From NCBI GenBank assembly GCA_029258695.1, contig JARIBR010000341.1, forward strand, positions 1 to 15,893: a stretch of 15,893 nt of DNA. Reading direction: 5' to 3'. Positions 1 to 8,053 of this stretch are shown here, piece after piece (positions within the stretch are counted from its first letter, which is position 1; every line of letters begins with the position of its first letter). The notes beneath the pieces are model-generated. The model worked only from the letters and a program-made list of their open reading frames with translations. It did no database searches and had not been told where the DNA came from. The DNA is from Quadrisphaera sp. (GTDB lineage: Bacteria > Actinomycetota > Actinomycetes > Actinomycetales > Quadrisphaeraceae). Both the position numbers and the translations under genes were made by a program.

Positions 1-468
<468 letters not shown>

Positions 469-518
469 CCGGGGCGCGGTGGCTCCCGGGGCTCTCGAGC
501 CGGCGCCCGCCGCGGCGC

Positions 519-547
519 GGTGACGGCGCGGCGTGCTGGGCTACGGT
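519..547 (+). promoter_or_regulatory. Possible galTK promoter
   Basis: TACGGT (542-547) fits the actinobacterial -10 pattern TAnnnT. GGTGAC (519-524) stands 17 bases upstream as a weak -35 box. Transcription would start near 554, giving a 5' leader of about 40 nt before the galT GTG. This rests on spacing and loose consensus only. No operator could be assigned. Confidence 0.3.
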
Positions 548-595
548 CACAGTCCGCGTCAGCGCTGCAGCTGGCACCGACCTCGAGGACACGCC

Positions 596-1759
596 GTGGA
601 CACCCGCGACCAGACCGCCTCGCTCGCCCGCGCTGGCGTGCGCCGCACCGAGACCGAGCTGGCGGACGGCCGCGAGCTCGTGTACTACGACGACTCCCCC
701 GGGTTCGCCGACGGGTCGGCGACCCGTGAGCTCGTCGACTCCCGTGACCTGCCCCCCGTCGCCACCACCTCGACCATGCGCTTCGACGTGCTGACCGGCG
801 AGTGGGTCGCCCTGGCGGCGCACCGCATGGACCGCACCTACAAGCCCCCGGCCGACCAGTGCCCGCTGTGCCCCACCGCGCCGGGCGGACCGCCGAGCGA
901 GATCCCCGCCGACGCCGACGCCGTCGCCGTGTTCGGCAACCGCGTCCCCTCCTACTCCGGCGCCGGGACCGCCCTCGCCGAGCAGGGCGCCACCACCGTG
1001 GACGGCGAGGACCTGTTCGTCGAGCGACCGGCCGTGGGCCGCTGCGAGGTCGTGGTGTTCACCGCCGACCACGACGGGTCCCTGGCCTCCCAGCCGGTGA
1101 GCCGGGTGCGCACCGTGGTCGAGGCGTGGGCCGACCGCACCGCCCAGCTGTCGGCGCTGGCCGGGGTGGGGCACGTGTTCCCCTTCGAGAACCGCGGCGA
1201 GGAGATCGGCGTGACCCTCGCCCACCCGCACGGCCAGATCTACGCCTACCCCGAGCCCGCCCCCCGCCTGGCGCAGCAGCTGCACCAGGCCGCAGCCCAC
1301 CGGGCGGCGACCGGGCGCTCGCTGCTGGCGGACGTGCTCGCCGCCGAGCGGCGCGCCGGGACACGGGTCGTGATCTCCGGTGAGCGCTGGACCGCCTACG
1401 TGCCCGTCGCGGCCCGGTGGCCGGTGGAGGCGCACCTGGCCCCGCACCGCGACGTCGCCGACCTCGCCGACCTCGACGAGGGCGAGCGCGCAGAGCTGGC
1501 GGTGGTCTACCGCGAGCTGTTGCGCCGCCTCGACCGGTACTTCGACGGGGTGGACCGGCTGCCCTACATCTCCGCGTGGCACCAGGCCCCCGTCGGCGAG
1601 GGCCGTGACCTCGGCCGCCTGCACCTGCAGGTGTTCTCCGTCCTGCGCTCGCCGGCCAAGCTCAAGTACCTCGCGGGCTCGGAGTCCGGAGCGGGGGCGT
1701 GGGTCAACGACACCACCCCCGAGACGATCGCCGAGCGGCTGCGGACGGTGGCGTCGTGA
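596..1759 (+). CDS. galT: Galactose-1-phosphate uridylyltransferase
   Basis: GalT swaps UMP between UDP-glucose and galactose-1-phosphate, the second step of the Leloir pathway; it is cytoplasmic. The product has 387 residues, a little longer than the roughly 350 of the E. coli enzyme. The active-site motif HPHGQ is at 210-214, with His212 as the expected nucleophile that carries UMP. CPLC at 89-92 fits the zinc site, and FENRGEEIG at 197-205 and HLQVFSVLRS at 343-352 are typical of the family. GTG 596 is preferred over the upstream in-frame GTG at 533 because GAGGA lies six bases before it and the protein then begins at the usual RRTETELADGREL region. Its stop overlaps the galK start (GTGA), so the two are translationally coupled. 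No galE is in the window. Confidence 0.95.
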   Translation: MDTRDQTASLARAGVRRTETELADGRELVYYDDSPGFADGSATRELVDSRDLPPVATTSTMRFDVLTGEWVALAAHRMDRTYKPPADQCPLCPTAPGGPPSEIPADADAVAVFGNRVPSYSGAGTALAEQGATTVDGEDLFVERPAVGRCEVVVFTADHDGSLASQPVSRVRTVVEAWADRTAQLSALAGVGHVFPFENRGEEIGVTLAHPHGQIYAYPEPAPRLAQQLHQAAAHRAATGRSLLADVLAAERRAGTRVVISGERWTAYVPVAARWPVEAHLAPHRDVADLADLDEGERAELAVVYRELLRRLDRYFDGVDRLPYISAWHQAPVGEGRDLGRLHLQVFSVLRSPAKLKYLAGSESGAGAWVNDTTPETIAERLRTVAS

Positions 1760-3066
1760 CCGGTGCGGACCGCCACGAGGCAGCGGCGGGGGCGGGCGGG
1801 TCGCAGACGCCTGACGTCGACACCCTGGTCGCCGCGTTCACCGACGCCTTCGGCGGCGAGCCGGAAGGGGTGTGGGCGGCGCCGGGACGGGTGAACCTCA
1901 TCGGCGAGCACCTGGACTACAACGGCGGCCCGGTCCTGCCCATCGCCCTGCCCCAGGTGACCACGGTGGCGTTGCGCCGGCGCGAGGACGACGAGGTCCA
2001 CCTGGTCTCCACCTCCGACCTCGGCGAGGAGGAGGCCCGGTGGTCCGGCTCCCTGGCCGAGGTGGGCCCCGGCTCGCCCCGGGGCTGGGCCGCCTACCCG
2101 GCGGGCGTGCTGTGGGCGCTGCGCGAGGGCGGTCCGCCCTTCGACGCCGCGGCGACCGGGATGGACGCCGCCTTCGCCTCCACCGTGCCGATCGGCGCGG
2201 GCCTCTCGAGCTCCGCCGCCCTCGAGTGCTCGGTGGCGGTCGCCGCGGCCGACCTCGCCGACCTGCCCCACGACGACCAAGGCCGCGCCGAGCTGGTCGT
2301 GCGCTGCGTGCGCGCGGAGAACGAGGTCGCCGGCGCGCCCACGGGGGGGATGGACCAGGCAGCCGCGCTGCGCGCGGAGGAGGGCAGCGCGCTGCTGCTG
2401 CACACCGACGACTCCACCGTGGAGCAGGTGCCCTTCGACCTCGCTCGAGCCGGTCTGGCGCTCCTCGTCATGGACACGCGGGCCACGCACTCCCACGCCG
2501 GCGGGGAGTACGGCCAGCGCCGGGCCACCTGCGAGGAGGCGGCGCGCGTCCTCGGCGTCGAGCACCTCGCCTCGCTCGCCGAGCCGAGCGACGGCGACGA
2601 CGTGGGCGCCGGCGGTGAGGCTGGTCCGCTGGGCGCCGACGCCTGCGCCGCTCGCGACGAGGAGACCCTCGCCGGGCTCGACGACGAGGTGACCCGCCGG
2701 CGGGTGCGCCACGTGCTGACCGAGACCCGACGGGTGCGGCGCGTGGTGGCCCTGCTGCGCAGCGGGGCCCTCGAGGACGTCGGCGCCGTCGGCCCGGTGC
2801 TCACCGCCTCGCACGCCTCGATGCGCGACGACTACGAGATCTCCTCGCCCGAGCTGGACTCGGCGGTCGACGCCGCGCTGTCCGCGGGAGCGCTGGGAGC
2901 CCGGATGACGGGCGGGGGCTTCGGCGGCTCGGCCATCGCCCTGGTGCGCTCCGGCGACGTCGAGGCGGTGCAGGAGGCCGTGCGCGAGGCGGCGGCCGAC
3001 GCGGAGCACCCCGAGCCGGCGTTCTACGTGGCGCTCCCGTCGGCCTCGGCCCACCGCCTGCGCTGA
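1756..3066 (+). CDS. galK: Galactokinase
   Basis: GHMP-family kinase that phosphorylates galactose to galactose-1-phosphate with ATP, feeding GalT. The 436-residue product has all family motifs. GRVNLIGEHLDYN (44-56) is the galactokinase signature, GLSSSAA (149-155) is the phosphate-binding loop, TGGMDQ (196-201) holds the expected catalytic base Asp200, and GGGFGGSA (386-393) is GHMP motif 3. GTG 1756 overlaps the galT stop by four bases, the usual coupled arrangement. The protein is about 50 residues longer than the E. coli enzyme. Part of that is a Gly/Asp-rich loop at about 276-298 that looks like a family-variable insertion. The gene ends 25 bp before the convergent transporter gene. Confidence 0.95.
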   Translation: MTGADRHEAAAGAGGSQTPDVDTLVAAFTDAFGGEPEGVWAAPGRVNLIGEHLDYNGGPVLPIALPQVTTVALRRREDDEVHLVSTSDLGEEEARWSGSLAEVGPGSPRGWAAYPAGVLWALREGGPPFDAAATGMDAAFASTVPIGAGLSSSAALECSVAVAAADLADLPHDDQGRAELVVRCVRAENEVAGAPTGGMDQAAALRAEEGSALLLHTDDSTVEQVPFDLARAGLALLVMDTRATHSHAGGEYGQRRATCEEAARVLGVEHLASLAEPSDGDDVGAGGEAGPLGADACAARDEETLAGLDDEVTRRRVRHVLTETRRVRRVVALLRSGALEDVGAVGPVLTASHASMRDDYEISSPELDSAVDAALSAGALGARMTGGGFGGSAIALVRSGDVEAVQEAVREAAADAEHPEPAFYVALPSASAHRLR

Positions 3067-3067
3067 G

Positions 3068-3091
3068 CCGGCGCTCCGCAGGCGGGGCCGG
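3068..3091. terminator. Weak hairpin between convergent galK and transporter genes
   Basis: CCGGC (3068-3072) pairs with GCCGG (3087-3091). Inside, CCG/CGG pairs around a CAGG loop, leaving a small asymmetric bulge. It fills the 25-bp gap between two convergent stop codons, where a bidirectional terminator is expected. It has no U-tract, as is common in actinomycetes, so the call is tentative. Confidence 0.4.
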
Positions 3092-4558
3092 TCAGCGCAC
3101 CCCGGCCATGAGCGACTTCACCTTCGGCGTGGCCAGACCGAGGAGCAGCCCCAGGACGATGGCGGTGATGCCGATGAAGGAGAAGTACGGCACCTCGTTG
3201 TCGGTGTCGTAGTACCCGGCGAGGATCCCGGCGAGCGTGGTGCCGACCGAGATGGAGAGGAAGAACAGCGCCACCATCTGGGTGCGGAAGGCCTCGGGCG
3301 CCAGCTTGGTGGTGACCGACAGCCCGATCGGGGAGAGGAACAGCTCGGCGAGGGTGAAGAGCAGGAGGATGCCGGCCAGCGCTAGCAGCGGGGTGCTGTT
3401 GGCGCCGCCACCGGAGAACGGGATGAAGGCGAGGAAGGCGAGCCCCATGACCACCAGGCCCGCGGCGAACTTCAGCGGCGAGCTCGGCTGGCGCGAGCCC
3501 ATCTTCGTCCACACCGCCGCGAAGACCCCGGCGAAGACGATGATGAAGATCGGGTTGATGGACTGCACGAAGCTCGGCGGCATGGTCCACCCGAGGATGG
3601 TGCGGTCCAGGCTCTGCTCGGAGTAGATGGCGACCACGGTGAACTGCTGCTGGAACAGCGCCCAGAACGCCACCGACGCGAGGTAGAGCGGGATGAAGGA
3701 GAGCACGCGGCTGCGCTCGGTGGCGTCGATCCGCGAGCTGCGCAGGATGACCGTGAAGTAGGCGATCGACGCGAGGATGGCGAGGACCGCCATGACGGTG
3801 TCGAGGTTGCCGGCGTCGACGAGGCCGGTGACGAGCACGAGGGCGATGGCGCCCAGCGCGAGCGCCGCGATGCCCGCGCAGCGGGTGAGCAGCGCCTTCG
3901 GCAGGGGGTTGGTGACGTCGTGCGCCGCGGGCGGGAGGTTCTTGCGCGTGAGCGCGTACTGCGTCAGCCCGATGGCCATGCCGACGGCCGCGGCGCCGAA
4001 CCCGACGTGGAAGCCGTAGCTCACCTGCAGCCAGCCGGTGAGGAGGGGGCCGATCAGCGCGCCGATGTTGATGCCCATGTAGAAGATCGAGAACCCGGCG
4101 TCACGGCGCTCGTCACCCTCGGCGTAGAGGGTGCCGACGAGCGACGTCGCGTTGGCCTTCAGGCCCCCGGACCCGACGCCGACGAGGACCAGCCCGATGC
4201 CGAGGCCGATGGTGCCGGGCAGCACCGCCAGCGAGATGTGGCCCAGCATGATCATGATGGCCGAGAAGAACAGCACCCGCTCCGACCCGAGGAGCCGGTC
4301 GGCCAGCCACGCCCCGAGGATGGTCGAGAGGTACACCCCTCCGCCGTAGGCGCCGACGAGGCCGGTGGCGACGGCCTGGTCGATCAGCAGGCCGCCGTCA
4401 GCGACCGTGAAGTACATGTAGTACAGCAGGATCCCCTGCATGCCGTAGAAGGAGAACCTCTCCCACAGCTCGACGCTGAAGAGGTTCGCGAGCATCCGCG
4501 GATGCCCGAAGAAGGTGCCGCGGGTGTCGGCGGACGGGGCCTCCTGGGTGGCGGTCAT
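3092..4558 (-). CDS. POT/PTR-family proton-dependent oligopeptide transporter
   Basis: Major-facilitator membrane protein that takes up di- and tripeptides with protons. It has 488 residues and about 14 hydrophobic segments, normal for bacterial POT proteins of the DtpT type. Seen in the sequence are ELWERFSFYGM at 30-40, the ExxER proton-coupling motif of TM1, GSGGLKANATSL at 129-140 (PTR2 signature 1 region), and FYMGINIGALIGP at 159-171 (PTR2 signature 2, FYxxINxG). The N-terminus is short and cytoplasmic. ATG 4558 is chosen because the fold starts soon after it. No Shine-Dalgarno sequence precedes it, and a leaderless-type promoter fits. The frame stays open upstream but without homology. 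Substrate range cannot be read from the sequence; other POT members carry nitrate or drugs. Confidence 0.9.
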   Translation of the reverse strand: MTATQEAPSADTRGTFFGHPRMLANLFSVELWERFSFYGMQGILLYYMYFTVADGGLLIDQAVATGLVGAYGGGVYLSTILGAWLADRLLGSERVLFFSAIMIMLGHISLAVLPGTIGLGIGLVLVGVGSGGLKANATSLVGTLYAEGDERRDAGFSIFYMGINIGALIGPLLTGWLQVSYGFHVGFGAAAVGMAIGLTQYALTRKNLPPAAHDVTNPLPKALLTRCAGIAALALGAIALVLVTGLVDAGNLDTVMAVLAILASIAYFTVILRSSRIDATERSRVLSFIPLYLASVAFWALFQQQFTVVAIYSEQSLDRTILGWTMPPSFVQSINPIFIIVFAGVFAAVWTKMGSRQPSSPLKFAAGLVVMGLAFLAFIPFSGGGANSTPLLALAGILLLFTLAELFLSPIGLSVTTKLAPEAFRTQMVALFFLSISVGTTLAGILAGYYDTDNEVPYFSFIGITAIVLGLLLGLATPKVKSLMAGVR

Positions 4559-4564
4559 CACGCC

Positions 4565-4594
4565 AGCGTGGCACTGGTGAGACCTGCACCACAA
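4565..4594 (-). promoter_or_regulatory. Leaderless-type promoter of the peptide transporter gene
   Basis: On the minus strand TTGTGG (4589-4594), an 18-nt spacer and CACGCT (4565-4570) are followed by six bases and then ATG 4558. A -10-like element this close to the start codon, with no ribosome binding site, is the layout of a leaderless transcript. The hexamer has C in place of the first T of TAnnnT. Confidence 0.4.
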
Positions 4595-4643
4595 CAGGGG
4601 GGACCACCACGGCCGCCCTGCCAGCCGTGCGGGCCGGGCAGGC

Positions 4644-5198
4644 TCAGCGGAAGAGGCGGAACCAGGCGGTCCGCGAGCGGGGCGCCACGCGGATGTCCCA
4701 GCTGTCGGCCACCATCTCGACGATGGTCCGCGAGTGGGGCGCGATGTCCGGCATCGCGGCGTCCTCGAGCGCGTGGACCCGCGCCCTCGACAGAGCGCCG
4801 TCACCGGGCGAGCGCGCCTGCGGCGCGCCCGGAGCGGCGCCCACGCTCGGCGCGGCGGACAGGCGGTGCCCCGAGGATGCGGGGAGCGACCCCGGGCCGA
4901 CCGCCACGTCCTCCGCCGCCGTCTCGACGCTCACCTGCACGCACGAGACGCTCAACGTCACCGTGACCCAGAACTCCGGCCAGCGGCCGTGCTGCAGGGC
5001 GTCGGTGCCCAGCTCGGAGACCAGGAGGACCGCCGCCTCGACGACGTCGCGGTCGCCGACGCCCTCGTCAGCCAGGACGTCCTCGAGGTGCAGCCGGGCG
5101 CTCCCGACGGACTCCGCGGTGCGCTCGAAGGACCGGCGGGCCACCACCGCCCCGCCGCCGAACGCGACCACGGACGTGCCGTCACCCCCGACCGTCAT
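4644..5198 (-). CDS. RsbW-like ATP-binding (HATPase_c) protein, degenerate
   Basis: The 184-residue product resembles the small GHKL ATP-binding proteins related to the anti-sigma kinases RsbW/SpoIIAB that are abundant in actinomycetes. VVEAAVLLVSELGTDALQHG at 52-71 matches the N-box helix, whose usual form is LLVSELVTNAxxH. TIVEMVADSWDIRVAPRSRT at 158-177 matches the closing segment, usually GLxLVEALAxRWGVxxxxxGKTVWF. Two things are odd. The N-box Asn that coordinates Mg-ATP is Asp66, and the DxGxG lid motif is missing, replaced by a Pro/Ala/Gly-rich stretch at about 95-150. The protein may not hydrolyse ATP and could be a sigma or anti-anti-sigma partner binder. ATG 5198 is preferred because TACCGT lies six bases before it. 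GTG 5219 is an alternative start with a weak GAGGG upstream. No sigma factor or antagonist gene is adjacent. Confidence 0.65.
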   Translation of the reverse strand: MTVGGDGTSVVAFGGGAVVARRSFERTAESVGSARLHLEDVLADEGVGDRDVVEAAVLLVSELGTDALQHGRWPEFWVTVTLSVSCVQVSVETAAEDVAVGPGSLPASSGHRLSAAPSVGAAPGAPQARSPGDGALSRARVHALEDAAMPDIAPHSRTIVEMVADSWDIRVAPRSRTAWFRLFR

Positions 5199-5204
5199 GC
5201 TCCG

Positions 5205-5210
5205 ACGGTA
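5205..5210 (-). promoter_or_regulatory. Leaderless-type -10 element of the RsbW-like gene
   Basis: On the minus strand TACCGT is followed by six bases and ATG 5198, so transcription would begin at the start codon. The same CTACCGT sequence precedes the metallophosphoesterase gene at 6153-6159. No clear -35 box was found. Confidence 0.5.
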
Positions 5211-5243
5211 GACCCGCACCCCGCCCTCGGCACATGCAGTGGA

Positions 5244-6104
5244 TCAGCTCGCGTAGCCGACGACCACCGGCGCGTGGTCGCTGACCCGCTCGGCCCAGCT
5301 GTCGGCGCGGTCCACGACGGCGCCGCCGACGGCCTGCGCTCGCGCGGCGAGCGCCGGGGTGGCCAGCTGGAGGTCGATGCGCCAGCCCGTGTCGGTGTCG
5401 AAGGCCTTCCCGCGCATCGACCACCACGAGTACGGCCCGTCCTCGTCGGGGTGCTGCGCCCGCACGACGTCGACCCAGCCGGCACCCGTCCACGCGTCCA
5501 GGTGTGCCCGCTCCTCCGGCAGGAAGCCGGCCTTGCCGCGGTTCCCGCGCCAGTTCTTGAGGTCCGCCTCGCGGTGGCAGACGTTGACGTCGCCGGTGAC
5601 CAGGGCGAGGGCGTCCGGCCCCGCGCAGAGGTGGGCCATCCGCTGGTCCACGGCGTCGAGGAAAGCCATCTTCTCGTCCTGCTTCGGAGTGCCGACGCCG
5701 CCGGTGGGGACGTAGGCGCTGACCACGGTGATCACCCCCAGGCCCGGCACCTCGACGTCGGCCTCGACCCAGCGGCCGGCGCCGGCGAAGCGCTCCGGCA
5801 GGCGGGCGCCGGCGGCGTCCCGCTGGGCGAGGACCGGGTGCGCGGAGACCACTGCGACGCCGGCGCGGCCCTTCGTGCCGGGGTCGGTGGGCTCGGAGTG
5901 CGCCACCTGCGCCTCGCCCCAGCCCATGTCGGCGAGCAGGGAGCGCAGCGTCGGATCGTCTGCGCGGACCTCCTGCAGGCACAGGACGTCGAGCGGGCCC
6001 AGCGGACCGCCACCCGGCGCCCGGCGCCCGCTCAGCCAGGGGGCCATGCCTCGGCGGTGGGCGGCGCGGATGCCGTTGACGTTGTACGTGGCGACGGTGA
6101 GCAC
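5244..6104 (-). CDS. xth: Exodeoxyribonuclease III (AP endonuclease)
   Basis: DNA-repair nuclease of the endonuclease/exonuclease/phosphatase fold. It cuts at abasic sites and removes nucleotides from 3' ends. It has 286 residues, a little longer than the E. coli enzyme (about 268). The catalytic residues are visible: Asn8 in TYNVNGIR, Glu45 in LQEVR, Asp172 and Asn174 in GDVNVCH, Asp244 in RIDLQLAT, and the terminal SDHAPV (275-280) with Asp276 and His277. AFDTDTGWRIDLQLAT is characteristic of ExoIII rather than generic EEP proteins. The start is GTG 6104, preceded by AGAGGA seven bases upstream. A nearby ATG is out of frame. It is divergent from the metallophosphoesterase gene (62-bp gap) and ends 45 bp before the RsbW-like gene. 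Confidence 0.92.
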   Translation of the reverse strand: MLTVATYNVNGIRAAHRRGMAPWLSGRRAPGGGPLGPLDVLCLQEVRADDPTLRSLLADMGWGEAQVAHSEPTDPGTKGRAGVAVVSAHPVLAQRDAAGARLPERFAGAGRWVEADVEVPGLGVITVVSAYVPTGGVGTPKQDEKMAFLDAVDQRMAHLCAGPDALALVTGDVNVCHREADLKNWRGNRGKAGFLPEERAHLDAWTGAGWVDVVRAQHPDEDGPYSWWSMRGKAFDTDTGWRIDLQLATPALAARAQAVGGAVVDRADSWAERVSDHAPVVVGYAS

Positions 6105-6129
6105 CGCGCCATCCTCTCCCCCGCTCCCC

Positions 6130-6148
6130 GGCCTCGGGCCGCGAGGCC
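6130..6148. promoter_or_regulatory. Dyad in the xth/metallophosphoesterase divergent region
   Basis: GGCCTCG (6130-6136) and CGAGGCC (6142-6148) form a perfect 7-bp inverted repeat with a 5-bp spacer. It sits where the -35 box of the rightward promoter would be, just before TACCGT at 6154. It may be an operator or a hairpin in the xth leader transcript. Confidence 0.4.
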
Positions 6149-6153
6149 CGGCC

Positions 6154-6159
6154 TACCGT
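6154..6159 (+). promoter_or_regulatory. Leaderless-type -10 element of the metallophosphoesterase gene
   Basis: TACCGT ends seven bases before ATG 6167 and no Shine-Dalgarno sequence precedes the gene. The arrangement copies that of the RsbW-like gene at 5198. Confidence 0.5.
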
Positions 6160-6166
6160 GGCGGTC

Positions 6167-7084
6167 ATGACGGGGCGGCGGCGCAGGGGTGGGGACCGTC
6201 TGCTGGCGCGCTGGCGCTCCTACCGGGACCAGGTGGTGCGCATCGTCACGACCGCCCGCGGCGTGCACGCGGCCGTCGTCGGGGTGCCCCTCCCTGCCTC
6301 GGAGACCACCGGCGCCCGGCTGCTGTGGATCTCCGACGTCCACGACAACCCCCTCGCCGCCGACCTGGTGCGCTCGCTCGTCGGCGGCGTCGACGCGGTG
6401 CTCGACACCGGCGACCTCACCGACCACGGCCTGGGCGCCGAGCACCGGCTCGGCGCGTGGGTGGGTGACCTCGGGGTGCCTTACGTGTGGGTGCGCGGCA
6501 ACCACGACAGCCACCGCACGCAGGCCTTCCTCACCGGGCTTCCCGGCGTCACCGTGCTCGACGGCGGCGCGGTCGTCGAGGTGGCGGGGCTGCGCGTCGC
6601 GGGGATGGGCGACGAGGAGTTCACCCCGTGGCGCAAGGCCGGCTCCGGCCCGCCCGCCCGCCGGCGGGAGCTCGCGGAGGCGTTCGCCGCGGCCGACGCC
6701 GCGCTGAGCGCCACGGTGCGTGCCAGCGCGGAGCGAGGTGAGCCGGTGCACGTCGTCGCGGTGCACCGGCGACCGCTCGGGGAAGGGCTGCACGGGCAGG
6801 TGCCCCTGGTCCTCGACGGTCACGTCCACCGCCGCCGCACCGCCGTCCACGGCGCCACGCTGCGCCTGACCCAGGGCTCGACCGGGGGCGCGGGCGTCCG
6901 CGGCGTCGAGGCCGACCCGCCGGTCCCGCTGTGCGCGACCGTGCTGACCTTCGACGCCGCCGGCGCCCTCGTGGAGGCGGACGAGGTGACCGTCGGCGGC
7001 CTGGGGCAGCGGTGGGTGCGCGTGGAGCGTCGCAGCGTCACCGAGCTGAGGCACGAGGCGGAGCATCGGCGGTCAGCGCGCTGA
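6167..7084 (+). CDS. Calcineurin-like metallophosphoesterase
   Basis: Predicted two-metal phosphoesterase of 305 residues with unknown substrate. The full motif set is present: DVH at 57-59, GDLTDHG at 82-88, GNHD at 111-114, a lone His200 in HVVAVHRRP, and GHVH at 218-221. These are the ligands of a dinuclear metal site. The first 50 residues are Arg-rich at the start and mildly hydrophobic around 30-42. That is too weak to call a signal peptide, so a soluble or membrane-attached cytoplasmic enzyme is likely. ATG 6167 is chosen over the in-frame GTG 6158 because that GTG lies inside the TACCGT promoter hexamer. It is divergent from xth and is followed by the repeats of the ppk2 promoter. A role in nucleotide or phospholipid turnover would be a guess. 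Confidence 0.85.
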   Translation: MTGRRRRGGDRLLARWRSYRDQVVRIVTTARGVHAAVVGVPLPASETTGARLLWISDVHDNPLAADLVRSLVGGVDAVLDTGDLTDHGLGAEHRLGAWVGDLGVPYVWVRGNHDSHRTQAFLTGLPGVTVLDGGAVVEVAGLRVAGMGDEEFTPWRKAGSGPPARRRELAEAFAAADAALSATVRASAERGEPVHVVAVHRRPLGEGLHGQVPLVLDGHVHRRRTAVHGATLRLTQGSTGGAGVRGVEADPPVPLCATVLTFDAAGALVEADEVTVGGLGQRWVRVERRSVTELRHEAEHRRSAR

Positions 7085-7129
7085 CCCGGGTGTGACAGGC
7101 CCGGGTGTGACAGGCCCGGGTGTGACAGG
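7085..7129. repeat. Three perfect 15-bp tandem repeats upstream of ppk2
   Basis: CCCGGGTGTGACAGG occurs three times head to tail without a mismatch (7085-7099, 7100-7114, 7115-7129). Each copy contains the palindrome CCCGGG and a GTGACA hexamer. The last GTGACA (7122-7127) has the right distance to act as the -35 box of ppk2. The array begins directly after the stop codon of the upstream gene. Confidence 0.9.
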
Positions 7130-7151
7130 CCGGCGCACGACCGGCCAGAGT
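7122..7151 (+). promoter_or_regulatory. Probable ppk2 promoter
   Basis: GTGACA (7122-7127, five of six matches to TTGACA), an 18-nt spacer and CAGAGT (7146-7151) are followed by five bases and ATG 7157. No Shine-Dalgarno sequence is present, so a leaderless transcript is likely. The -35 box is the third copy of the tandem repeat. Confidence 0.45.
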
Positions 7152-7156
7152 GAGCC

Positions 7157-8002
7157 ATGGCCACACGCACAGGAACCAGCGAGCAGTCACCGACGACCGC
7201 CCGGAAGGTGGGCAAGAAGTACTACGAGAAGGAGCTCGCCCGCCTGGAGCTGGAGCTCGTCCGCCAGCAGGAGTTCATCCGCGCGAAGGGCCTGAAGGTC
7301 GTCGTGATCTTCGAGGGCCGCGACGCCGCCGGCAAGGGCGGGGCGATCAAGCGCATCACCGAGCCCCTCAACCCGCGCTCCACCCGCGTGGTCGCCCTCG
7401 CGGCCCCCACCGAGCGCGAGCGCACCCAGTGGTACTTCCAGCGCTACGTCGCCCACCTGCCCGCCGCCGGCGAGACAGTGCTGTTCGACCGCTCCTGGTA
7501 CAACCGCGCCGGCGTCGAGCGCGTCATGGGGTTCTGCACCGACGCGGAGTACGAGCAGTTCATGCACGACTGCCCGCTGTTCGAGCAGATGCTCGTGGAC
7601 TCCGGCATCACGCTGGTCAAGTACTGGTTCTCCGTCTCCGACACCGAGCAGGAGAAGCGTTTCCAGGCCAGGGTGGCCGACCCGGCGAAGCGCTGGAAGC
7701 TCTCCCCCATGGACCTCGAGGCGCGGGACCGCTGGGTGGAGTTCTCACGGGCGAAGGACGCGATGCTCGCCGCGACCGACACCGACGCGGCGCCGTGGTG
7801 GGTGGTGGAGGCCGACGTGAAGAAGCGTGCGCGTCTCAACGTCATGAACCACCTGCTCGCCCAGGTGCCCTACGAGGACCTCACCCCGCCGGCCCCGGAG
7901 CTGCCTCCCAGGGCTCCGATCGACCACGACGTCGAGCGCGCGCCCTTCGACCAGCAGCGGATCATCCCCGACGTGGTCCCAGCCAGCGGGAAGAAGGGCT
8001 GA
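7157..8002 (+). CDS. ppk2: Polyphosphate kinase 2 (PPK2 family)
   Basis: Transfers phosphate between inorganic polyphosphate and nucleotides, usually making ATP or GTP from the diphosphate. It is cytoplasmic. The 281-residue, single-domain protein has Walker A GRDAAGKGG at 54-62 and the Walker B/lid segment FDRSWYNRAGVE at 110-121. KYWFSVSDTEQEKRF (155-169) and the RWKLSPMDLEARDRW region (179-193) are also typical. Length and single PPK2 domain suggest class I (ADP or GDP acceptor), but class cannot be fixed by eye. The C-terminal 45 residues are Pro-rich and variable. A 3 x 15-bp repeat carrying its -35 box lies upstream, which may tune its expression, for instance to phosphate or stress. 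The PBP gene follows after 51 bp with its own promoter. Confidence 0.93.
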   Translation: MATRTGTSEQSPTTARKVGKKYYEKELARLELELVRQQEFIRAKGLKVVVIFEGRDAAGKGGAIKRITEPLNPRSTRVVALAAPTERERTQWYFQRYVAHLPAAGETVLFDRSWYNRAGVERVMGFCTDAEYEQFMHDCPLFEQMLVDSGITLVKYWFSVSDTEQEKRFQARVADPAKRWKLSPMDLEARDRWVEFSRAKDAMLAATDTDAAPWWVVEADVKKRARLNVMNHLLAQVPYEDLTPPAPELPPRAPIDHDVERAPFDQQRIIPDVVPASGKKG

Positions 8003-8041
8003 GCGTCACCTGCGAAGGGCCGATCGTGCCCGGCCGACGCC

Positions 8042-8047
8042 TAGGCT
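8042..8047 (+). promoter_or_regulatory. Leaderless-type -10 element of the PBP gene
   Basis: TAGGCT fits TAnnnT and is followed by exactly six bases and then GTG 8054. No ribosome binding site is present. No convincing -35 box was found. Confidence 0.5.
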
Positions 8048-8053
8048 TGACCT

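Noticed and set aside
1564..3054. Minus-strand open frame of about 496 codons opposite galK
   Set aside because: Low-complexity Gly/Arg/His-rich product with no recognisable domain. galK on the other strand has all its motifs.
596..4558. galT, galK and the neighbouring transporter as one sugar-uptake system
   Set aside because: The transporter is on the opposite strand and has POT peptide-transporter signatures (ExxER, FYxxINxG), so it is unlikely to carry galactose.
4734..6170. Plus-strand open frame of about 478 codons opposite xth and the RsbW-like gene
   Set aside because: No homology-like pattern, and it covers two minus-strand genes that carry conserved motifs.
7085..7129. Tandem repeats considered as a CRISPR array
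   Set aside because: The units are head to tail without spacers, and no cas gene is in the window. The same holds for the arrays at 10003-10054 and 10912-10974.
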